Shown: positions 12,080-21,867 of the stretch, one piece after another | How the letters are laid out: every line of letters starts with the position of its first letter | Numbering within the stretch: the first letter of the stretch is position 1 | Origin: Uranotaenia lowii | Lineage: Eukaryota; Arthropoda; Insecta; Diptera; Culicidae | Length of the DNA: 64,000 nucleotides | Direction of reading: 5' to 3' | Assembly (NCBI RefSeq): GCF_029784155.1 | Contig: NW_026597100.1 | Coordinates: 1 to 64,000, forward strand | Made by a program: the position numbers and the translations under genes | The notes under the pieces: generated by a model | The model's input: the letters and a program-made list of their open reading frames with translations, nothing else | Databases searched by the model: none | Told to the model about the DNA's origin: nothing

Positions 12080-12600
12080 CCCAAAAATAGGCCCACAGTC
12101 CTTTAAAGTTTTATCCACATCTTTGATCATCTCCGGTAGTGGGTCCTCTCTTCAAACTCGGTACGATCCTTCATCGATTTTGGCCGATATCAACTGTTTT
12201 TAATCCTTTTTGTTCATGATGACCACCGAGTTCCGTCCGCCTTGACATAGAACACCTCCTTTTTTTTAAGCTCTTTTGCTATCTGGATCTTCTCGTCGTT
12301 GGATTTCCCATTGATGCCCTTTCTCAAGACATCTACCAATTGCCAAATGCTCTGGCTCTACATCGATGATTATCTGCTCCATCCTTGGTTTCCTCGACAC
12401 CGCGTAGTTCAGAGCTTTGTTCCGTAGAGCGATCTGATTGTCGGTGAACTCTTCATTCGACCAATTCACCAATCCTCTAATACCGCAACGCTGGGTTTCT
12501 CATAGTTCTTGATCGGTTGTCTCGCCTCAGTTTCTCCAATTTATTCCGTAGCACACCCTTCTTCCACTTCTCGTCGCACTGCTCTGGTACCTTCACCTTC
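12080..12600 (-). pseudogene. Penelope-like element coding relic
   Basis: Reading the minus strand, 12470-12270 encodes NWSNEEFTDNQIALRNKALN followed by YAV and, further on, IIIDVEPEHLAIG. Downstream (12245-12090) broken frames read VFYVKAD, SVVIMNKKD, ISAKIDEGSYRV and DPLPEMIKDVDKTLKDCGPI. The order (a D-x-x-x-LRNKALN-type block, then KAD..SVVIM, then P(L/V)P.M..DV..TL) is what I recall from the region N-terminal to the reverse transcriptase of Penelope-like elements. Several stops and a frameshift are visible. RT and GIY-YIG domains are absent. Confidence 0.4.
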
Positions 12601-13456
12601 CTCAGAGATGAAGGAAACCTGACCGGGTACTCCTTTGCCAGCTTTAAATGGAGTGCGTAGCACTTAAACGTTTAGCTGTGCATACAGCTTTTCAACACTG
12701 TTCTAATGAAGCACTACCAAGCAACACCCAAATAGAGTAGGTAGACCCAAAAAACAGACAACGGCAAACCTGCCGAGCATTCGGAGGTTTTTTTCTAGCA
12801 ATTAGTAGCATATCCAACTCGGATAATTTAAGGGTTTTCTTTCGATTACTTTGATTCAGTACATGGACCTGTTTTTTTTTAAATATAATCAATTTGGTAG
12901 CTAAGAAATCCTTGTGAAAAAAAACCTCACCAATAGGCTAAATCGTCAGATATTAACTGGTCAAGCTGTGGCTCTATAATTCAGTTGATTTCATCGAGTT
13001 GAATTCGCTGCTAGATTCTACGGCGGAAAATGCTCATCGTGCCCCGATCAATGGCGATCTCTACGCAAGTCAGTAAATTAAAGTAAAAACGCATTTTAAA
13101 ATTGATTAATGTAAAAAGTCAAAAATTAAATGATTGTGAAAATTAAGGAACAATGTGTACATCATATTGCAGAGCGTCCTGTATAGAAGAAGATGATTGA
13201 ACGATCATAAGAGCATATTTTCCGGTGCTCACAATTTATAATATTTCGTCACCTGAGAACCTAGTTGTTTTTTTAATATCTCCGTAAAGATGATAAGCAG
13301 ATTTCTTTTTTGCTGGAAAATTTATACTATAGGAACTACAAAACTGTTCCTCATAAAAGTTTTTTTGGGAAAATTCGTACTTTCGTGGAAAAGAGGAGTG
13401 CTTACTATGTCCCGGGTGCTCGTTACGCCCTTATCTTCCCTATATCAAAAGCCATA
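12600..13456. other. AT-rich spacer, no gene seen
   Basis: Non-coding, AT-rich sequence between the Penelope-like relic and the second hairpin MITE. No terminal repeats or coding motifs were recognised. Confidence 0.35.
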
Positions 13457-13696
13457 CACAGTAAACGAAAATTACCGAGTTCGGTAATTTTTTTTACCGA
13501 AACCCTAACATATGTAAATCGTTAAACTGTTCGGTATTTTTTTCGGTAAAAAATAAACGAACATCGGTAAATGAAAAATAGATTTATTTATGTTCGTTTA
13601 TTTTCTACCGAAATAATTACCGAACAGTTTAACGATTTACACATGCTAGAATTTCGGTAAAAAAATTACCGACTTCAGTAATTTTCGTTTACTGTG
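13457..13696. mobile_element. Hairpin MITE, second copy
   Basis: Same family as 329-567: CACAGTAAACGAAAATTACC at one end, its inverted complement at the other, TA on both sides, and near-complete self-complementarity over 240 bp. Arms differ from the first copy at a few bases (for example CCCTAACATATGTAAATCG). Confidence 0.8.
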
Positions 13697-13748
13697 TACA
13701 TTTTCGAACGTTTTCATTTCTGTTCTCTGTTTTATTGACTAGATCCTA

Positions 13749-14686
13749 CACAGAAAAAAATAATGACTATAACGTGTCATTGAAAATGATAACCTGTAAT
13801 TGAAAAATTAAGTAATTTTCCATTCATTGATTGAAAAGAAAGGAAAAATCATTTGATATTACAGCAAATGTCCTGTAACAAAAAGGTGCTGGACATGTAC
13901 TGTAATTTTATAGGTCGAATCATTAATTTTCAATGAGAGCATTTCTTACAGGTTGGTTTTAAATTACAGGACTGTAAATTACGGTTGTGAATCAAAATAA
14001 ACACCAAATAATTTTTCGTTTTTAACTTCTTGTTTCATAAAATAGTCACAAAAGAAACGATCGGAAATCCATCGGAGAAAAATGCGTCGGAAGTACATCG
14101 CCTGCTAAAGGAAAATGCATTTTTATCGACCGCGAACGGCTAATGCGAGAAATCCTTCGCTAGCTCACTTAATGTTCATGTTCGAACAGACATAGTTCAA
14201 TCGTCAGTTTTTAAATGATTGATAAGATTGTAAAAGTAAGCATCATGAAAGTTAATCAAAGTATATCAAGCGAAAAAAATGAAAGTTTGTTAAGTGCGAG
14301 TGAAGTTGCAGCGCTCTGTCCAGTGTATATGTAGTTCACCAAATAATTTAACAACGCCAAAAGGGCATCACATGTTGAGAAGACGCGATTTAAATAAAGT
14401 ATGTAATTAAAGGTTTTATGTGTTGCATTCATTTATCAGCGAAAATAATAGGAATATTTTTTTCAAAATAAAAAAAATATATTAAAGCAAAAGCCGTTCA
14501 CCTGAGCAATTCAATGCACCAAAATTTTACAGTGCTGTAATTTTTAGCCAACCTGTAAAATAATTGGTTCACTGAACAATAAATGTCTCGCGATTTTTTC
14601 TCGACCTGTAAAATTACGGTAAATGTCCTGCTCCTTTTTGTTACAGGATACTTGCCGTAATTTTACAGCAAATAATTTTTGCTGTG
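13749..14686. mobile_element. MITE with CACAG...CTGTG termini
   Basis: Flanked by TA, starting CACAGAAAAAAATAATG and ending AATTTTTGCTGTG. Subterminal blocks are inverted: ACAGCAAATGTCCTGTAAC and TGTAATTTTA on the left pair with GTTACAGGATACTTGCCG and GTAATTTTACAGCAAAT on the right. The interior (938 bp in total) has no coding sequence. It shares the CACAG end with the hairpin MITEs only 53 bp away. Confidence 0.55.
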
Positions 14687-14803
14687 TAGGCTTCAGCCCT
14701 TTATCTTATTCTATAATACAAATGACACTTAATAACTACAGTAATTGTTAATTTGTAAAAGAGCACTGCACAATTCTACTTTTGATTTGTTTTCTGGTCA
14801 TGC

Positions 14804-15470
14804 TTAGTTGAATAATATCGACGTTTGCGTTGTAGAATCCGTCAGCACTTCAGGAAATTCATTCATAACAGCGATGAAAAGAAGGGGTCCCAAGTGACTC
14901 CCTTGTGGAATACCACTGTTGACCGAGAAAGAACTAGATCTCACGTTCTCCAGTTTGACGAATTGCGTTCTTTCGATCAGGTACGAACGAATCCATTGGA
15001 GACATGATCCGGTTATTACATTCTTGCATAATACCGACACCGTCGAGCGTTAAAATCTTTCGTCGTATATCAGATACCGCTATGGTGAATTCGGGTAAGA
15101 TTTCTACTGGTAATTGGCGTTCTTGTTTTATTTCTGCGTTGTTCAAAAGATACACGCTGTGAAAGTATTCGGCATAGAGCTCGGATGCATCTTCCAAAAA
15201 TTCTGCTTTGTTGTTTTTGTAAGAAACATTTTTTAAATATCAAGTTAGACTTACGTTTCGAGTTGACACATTTCCAAACTCGTTTTGGTTCGGATTGTAC
15301 ATTTTGTTGAAGTTCGTTCAAATAGCTGCATCGTTGGGCTCTGTGCAAACTATTGAATAAATTTGCCGCTGTTCGGTATGCTGTTTTATCATGCTCAGAT
15401 CTACTTCTGCGGAATTTGTTGTGCTTCTTTCGCTTGTCTTTAAGTGTCGCTGTCAAACCATTCCAGGTAT
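14804..15470 (-). pseudogene. Jockey-like non-LTR retrotransposon, RT relic
   Basis: 15456-15070 on the minus strand encodes KFRRSRSEHDKTAYRTAANL and FNSLHRAQRCSYLNELQQNV, then PKRVWKCVNSKRKSN: the linker between endonuclease and reverse transcriptase in jockey-type ORF2. 15040-14804 carries CLQWIRSYLIERTQFVK and SGIPQGSHLGPLLF, RT blocks just upstream of the catalytic (F/Y)ADD box. Frames are shifted between the pieces and the ADD box is lost. An endonuclease piece on the same strand at 17560-17830 may belong to the same copy. Confidence 0.7.
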
Positions 15471-15869
15471 TTAGAGCGAGACGATTTTACTGTGTTGACT
15501 CTACACAGTAATTAAGTAATATTCCATAAACCACGATGTAAAACGACAAAACATTGAGCGATCATTTTTGCAAATGTTGTCGAAAACCTCTATTCAAGAA
15601 ATCCAACATAGATCGTATACTCTAACTAGCAGTTTCGGGAATTTCTTTGTTTGGTAGAAAAACCGTATTCCATTACACTTCCAAAAGAGCTTTGGAAACA
15701 GCGTCTACGTCAAAGTTTTTCATATAGTCGTTACTTTGCTTTCTTGAGCTGGCAGTGCATCTGCATATTGAAGAATATTTAGACAGACGTTTACCCTCAT
15801 GGCCTTGTGATGCACCTCATGTTGAATTATAAGTAAAATCTCCTCAATTTGACAACTTTCCTCGTCGTT

Positions 15870-16107
15870 AGAGCAAATTCACTGGTGTTGGGAAAAAGTG
15901 GTAGAAATTTTGTCACTTTAAGCACATTTTCAAAACTCTGCCTTCAAGTTTTTCTACAACACGTTTTGTAGTTTCGCATGCTGTGATGCAAAAATAGCAA
16001 CATTTGCAAATACAACGCCCAAAGATCTTAAAAACATTTTTGCATGGTAAAATTTTCAAAATGTCAAAATTTCTATCACTTTTTCCCAACTCCAGTGAAC
16101 TTGCTCT
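15870..16107. mobile_element. Palindromic MITE inside the jockey-like relic
   Basis: Left end AGAGCAAATTCACTGGTGTT, then GGGAAAAAGTG; right end CACTTTTTCCCAAC, then TCCAGTGAACTTGCTCT. The inverted repeat spans about 31 bp with few mismatches. Inner parts pair partly as well (AAATTTTGTCACTTT against AAAATTTCTATCACTTT). No coding sequence. Confidence 0.6.
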
Positions 16108-17559
16108 TAGTGAATATAAGATCAAGAAACCGGTTATCATGATTAGTGATTCCACAAACTTGCCGCAAATCGAAGGCGGCCATGTCGTCGATAATAATCG
16201 ATTCTTCAGGCAAACGGACGTGGTTTGACAGAAAGTGAAGATCACTATCTTTATCTCGATATTGCTCCTACAGAGAAAAAAGTTGGATTTTTGCAACTCT
16301 TCCAAAAAAAGAAGAAAAACTACCGCAAGACGTCAAAGCTGTTGCACTGAAACAAACAATTCAGATTATATTTATGAGTTTTTGCGGGCAAAAAAAACCT
16401 TTGTTTAAAAGTCAATTATGAATGATGTAGTGACATTTAAATCCGTTTTCAATGCATTTTACCAATTCTTAAATGATTTATCACATTTATTTAGAAAAGA
16501 AATGCATCGAATCATTGATTTGAAAAACAAAACGGGAACCAATCTATTTGTTTATTTATAAAAATTTATAGTATTAAGGGATTTATTTTCTTACTTTAAA
16601 GCGGATGGTATAATAAGAGCGACACGTCAAGAAACGTGACGGAACAAGCATCACTTTGTTCAGAATCATTTATAGCCCATGTCATAATTACAAAAAAATA
16701 TAGTGAGGGGATTGTTTTCGACGTCTCATGAAAAAATCAAATTCCAGTAATTTGCAGTACAAAAGTTGACTTCAGCCTTCGATATTTTCCATTCCGTAGC
16801 AAATTGAGTTATAAAAATATTAACTCTTATAGTTGTTGTAGAACAAAATATATTTCAAAAACTACTCTTTAACAATTAACATGAAATGTTTTTTTTATTA
16901 CCTATTTTCGTGATAAAACAACTGAAACAACCACTGATTTGAAAAAAATGGATGCCTAAACCAACCCAAAACATTTTTCAGATTTTTTTTTCAATATCTT
17001 TTATTTAAAGAAAACCATTGATATTTTAGAAACATTTATTTAATTAAAAAAAAAATTTGAAAACATTTGGCTACTTAATTTCTACCGAACAACGCATACA
17101 ACGGACGTAAAAAATTTAAAAATAATAAAATGGAATCAAATGTGATCAACAGATCTGTGCAATTGGGAATTTCATTGACTACTTCTAATGAAAATGAATT
17201 TTTCGGTGGAGCAATCGTTGTTGCTGTTGGAATTGTTGAACGATCCACTTCCGCTCTGTGTCGGAAAATTTAAAAAAGATTTTTTCCCTGTTCCATCTGT
17301 TACCGTTCCGTTCAGTTCAAACTTGCTAACCCAATTTCCGATTGTTGTTGTTGTTGTAAATTTTGGCAAGCTCTACTTTTTGCAGTCCCAAAAAAAAGTG
17401 CCCAAACAAACAATGGGCAATTGTATTAGGAGACGCATGCTTCTCCATGTCTGCTCTCAAAAGCGCCATACCTGAAAGCGATTTTGATCATATTTCACTT
17501 CTACCTAACTTTTTATTCGCATATGCTACTCTTTATCAAAGGACAACAAAAAACACCAC

Positions 17560-17830
17560 CAGAAAAGAAGCCTCAGATATCAGATGATTATTTTCTTCAG
17601 TGTTACTCGGCTACACTGACAAAAATGCAGCCCATCAATCGAGCTGTCATAATACGGTTGTCAAATTTCGGGTCTAACTACCGTTGCGTGAATCCAATTT
17701 TTCTCTGAATACGCAATACCAAGTGGTATTCTTCAAGTTGGAAATCTCCAGTTATGATCACTTTGCTGTCGGGTGATATACTTTCAAACAAAGAACCAAC
17801 GTTTGCAGTATGGGAAACATTAGTTTTTCT
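17560..17830 (-). pseudogene. Jockey-like endonuclease fragment
   Basis: The minus strand reads LFESISPDSKVIITGDFQLE followed by EYH, matching the conserved GDFN block of the exonuclease-endonuclease-phosphatase domain of jockey-type ORF2. About 100 nt further it reads SSIDGLHFCQCSRVTLKKII, close to the next conserved stretch. It lies upstream, on the same strand, of the RT relic at 14804-15470, as expected if one element was split by insertions. Confidence 0.5.
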
Positions 17831-17834
17831 AACT

Positions 17835-19890
17835 ATTTCAATTTTATGTCCGATCAACCTTAAAACTTTTAATGTACAAGCGGTATGATTATCTGTAGTC
17901 TGTAGATATCAAGTTTCTAGAAGCCATTGAGTTTGAAAAGTAATTTATGATGCCCCAGTTGACGGTCTTTCTTAAAATTTACCGTATAAAAGTGGATAAT
18001 ATTGCTTTTACCAACTATTTGAATAGATAACTGAATTTTAGGCATTTTATTTATTTATTTATTCTCCGCAGATGGTTCACAGTATTTAAACAATTAAAAA
18101 ACTATCCTGTTCTAGATTTAAACACATTCTTGGAAATATTAAAATCGAAAACACTTACTACTTCATTAAAACGAGCAAATTTTATAGTATTCCAAATGTT
18201 TGAAAAGCGGTTTTAAGGAGATTTTTCTCTAGCACTTGGGAATTTAACATTTGAGCTATTAAAACTTTATCAAACTGCTCAATTTTCTTAATTAACATGA
18301 CATGAAATGGTAAAACATAGATTCTAGGCTGAATTTTAAACCAAAAAAACAGGCTTCTCATTTAAAAATATTGATTTTTCAATCAGTCAAATTTTGTTTT
18401 TTTTCTGGATCAATGAATCGAGTGTGGCTGCCCACACAACAGAATTTGACCATTCCATAGACTGGAAAAAAGTAAAATTTAAAAAATGCGTTTGCAAACC
18501 TGGACACCTACACGCTTGGGAGCATCAGTACTGCCGAGAAACCGTTGATGAACAAAGATGACTTGCCGATTTTCAACCTGATCAACCAAAAGCTCACATG
18601 ACGCGACACCCTTTCGGCGAAACATCAACAGAGTAGGTAGGATCAGACTTGTAAACCATCGACATTTTCTCTGACAGTCGCACAGCCTGCTTTTATCAGT
18701 TTCATTGTTCGTGCCATCAAACGAATGCGACCGAAAACTTGCCGAACAGTCGACTACCATCAAACGAAACGACATTCATTCTTCTTTGTGTGATTGTCGA
18801 ACGAAATTTCGTGTCTTGGTACACGAGAGGGATAATTTGATGGTCAAACGACCATAATTCCCGACAGTTTACGACATCGCCTATCTCTTTCACGCAGCAG
18901 AACATACAGACTCAATAAGCAAATGCAATCTTTTCTATTCACTCCCTCCTGTTGAAAAAAAATTCGCCACTCTGCAGCGCCGGGTGATGTTTGGATGTGT
19001 TGGTCGAACAATGTGGAATGATTATCTCGATTATCTACGCAAGAGGGATGAAAGTCAAACTACTAACCACACCAAAGATCAAAATTTCACTTGACATTTT
19101 TTTGCTCTCCGATCAAACGATTGCGCTCCCCACGATTGTCACGAACGATGTGTGGTGGTTGTCTCCGGAAAAATTCAAACGATGGTGACCACTTACAAGC
19201 CTGGGTAGGATTAGTTAAGAAACGTTTCTTACTATTATAACGATTATTATTTTTAAGTAATCAGTCCAGTAGAGTAATTTTAAATCCTTTTTCCGTTAAG
19301 TAAGAACGTTTGGTGTCATGTCCTGCAATACGTCGTGTGTTATATGTCTAGTAAAAGTTCTTACGTGAGCACAAATCATTTAAATGAGCTAAAACACCCG
19401 GTCCGTGGTGTCGAAAACTTAAATTTCATTTAAAAATAACTAGGCCATCGAGAAAGTTAAGTAAAAAACCAATAAAATTTGGTGCTTAAACTTCTCTTAG
19501 ATGAAAACTGTCGAAGGAGATTAGATGGCATTAATTCGCAGAATTGTTCTAGGTATATTATTTTATCAAGTTTTGTGTTTTTGCTTCAATCATGAAAACC
19601 TTGATAAAGTCGCGAATGCCATAAAGATGGTAAAACAACTATAATCGAATCAACAAAAAAAATGTAAACCTTGATACATACCGTCAACTTGTTGGGAACA
19701 CAACAGAGATAAATTATTTAAACAATAAAAGGCCTCTTATTATGAAGAATCCTTGAATCTCTCAGTCAAAATGCCAAAATTATATTAATTGCCACGTTTG
19801 TCAACTTGAAATCAATTTTCCAGGGTAGTGAGCTTTAGAATCTCTACGTGTTAAATATTTGTTAAGGTTTTTTACTTAATAATAACTGCG
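17835..19890. other. Non-coding spacer
   Basis: AT-rich, with no coding region supported and no terminal repeats delimited. A slightly GC-richer section lies at 18480-19200. Confidence 0.35.
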
Positions 19891-19899
19891 AAGTTCTCT

Positions 19900-21480
19900 A
19901 AAATGTTTGGTCCCCAAGAAATATCTCTTTTCACACGACATCATTCTTTCGCCGGCACTTAAAAATAGGACACAACAATTCGGACTGCTGCTGGCTGACT
20001 TTCATGCATAATTTGGCGCAACAAAAATAACAACAATCCAACAAGTGCCACCGCGCGACAGTTAACAAATCCTATTCAGATTCACTTGACCCCATCACCG
20101 GATCGTTGCATTTCACCACTTTCCTCTTTTCACCGGCAAAATGGAAACTGAGGAACTCATTTTTACACACTCACATGGGTATAAGGGCACTTAATCATGA
20201 AAAGCGTTTCAGCACCTCGCAGCCTTCCTCCACCATCTGATATCCTTTCACTTGCACTCAAGAATATCTCAGTTTTAACCGTTCATATGTTCCAAACATT
20301 GGCCACCCACCTGCAGCAGCTCGCTCTAAGCTTACACGCTTCGTAGATGAAGAAAAAAGATCCCCCCAAGATCACCCAAAGGAAACTGCTTCAGGAAAAC
20401 TTCATCTGAACGCAGTTCGTTATTCTACATGGCCCAGCAACATTGACACCGCAGCCAATTCAGAATTCCTTTCACTCGTGAAAGATGGTGGAGGATTTAA
20501 GGCGACTTTTTTTCCTTCTTTTCTTTTGCTCCTCTGGTGGTACACATTTGTTTCTGTTAATTTTATCACAATCACCAATTTCGAGTGCGAGGTTGATCTT
20601 TGCTTCCCATCAGCGTCGCATTCTACCCTTCTTATTCTGTATAATTTTTCGATTCGCTTTTCAATCGCAGCTCAAAGCCAGAAAAAAAATCTAACACCCA
20701 AGGGTAGTTGAGACACCATTTTTATTCTTGATTTTCATCTTTGATTTTACGTCTGTGTTCGATTTAGACGAATTTTGCACTCGGCTGCTGAACTGCGGGA
20801 TCGCATTTTGCGAAGGATTTACGTAATTTTCTTCGCGCTCGCCAATCGATTGTCAATGCTTCACCTGTTAATTTTGACTCAACCCAACCGAAAACGCAAA
20901 ATCACTCCAGATGTTGTATGCGCAAACCATGTCGGAAGTGCGACGAAAGAACCCATTTCCTCATTTGGAACGTTTTTGCAACCATCTCTGTTCCCCCAAA
21001 GAAAAACTTAAGCTACTCAATGGCACACTGTCCCGCTTAGCAGGTTTTCTTCACCGCACAGCAGTTTTGGCACCCTGACTGTGAAAAATTGCTGCACGGT
21101 TCCCCCAAAAGTTTTTCCAACTTACTTCCGAACGCGACGGGAAATCTCACTCAACTGACGGACGCGTTGAGATCGTTCTTGGGAAACCCATTCAAATTTT
21201 GCGGTTCGCGCGACTCGAGATGACGGCGATGATGAGATGAGGACCACTCACATTTGTATGGGCAGGATCTCTCATCCACTCGCTCGCTGGGCCGTTGCGA
21301 AAACGTCATCGATGAGCGCATGCGGTTCCGGTTGTAAGTTAGAAAGGTGCTTGTTTTTCCGTTCAGACCGCTGCGTTTGTGGGTTTGCTCTCAGATTGCA
21401 TGGGCCTTTAGCAGTGAACTTAAGTCTGCGGCTGATTGCTAAGTTGCAGTTGAAGCAGCTGGCGATTGAGTTTCCCTGAC
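19900..21480. promoter_or_regulatory. GC-richer unique segment, possible host promoter or 5' exon
   Basis: This stretch is clearly less AT-rich than its surroundings, contains more CpG and has no repeat features. On the minus strand at about 21160-21120 an initiator-like TCAGTT is followed about 40 nt later by a donor-like GGAAGTAAGT, which could be a short 5' non-coding exon feeding the MFSD6-like gene 16 kb downstream. This is inference only; an enhancer or an unrelated unique segment is equally possible. Confidence 0.25.
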
Positions 21481-21867
21481 TAACGTAAGGCTTTTCGCTT
21501 TAGCAAAAGTTATCAAAATTTATGATTTCGTAATGTGATAAAATGTCTCCTTGTAATACAACTGTAACCGCCTAAAAGAGTATCATTTTGAGTATTCTAG
21601 AGAACAAGTACCACTTTGGGAACTCTATTTTTTCGGGTTAACAAAATCTGCTAAGATCTATCTCATCACACCTAATGTTCTGTGTTCGTCATGGTACATC
21701 TTCGTACATAAAAATTTTCACATTTTCAAAGGTAATGGAAAGTATGAGAGAAACATGAGATATCAAAGTAAATAAGAACGAAAATCGTAAATATCATGAA
21801 TTTTTCGAAAAAGATACAGCGGCTCACCAACAGGAATTGAACCCGCAATTTCCACTTCAGTACAACT

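Noticed and set aside
17172..17369. Minus-strand frame containing GNWVSKFELNGTVTDGTGKK
   Set aside because: It hints at a transposase helix-turn-helix, but flanking sequence is repetitive (Asn/Ser and Thr runs) and no second motif supports it.
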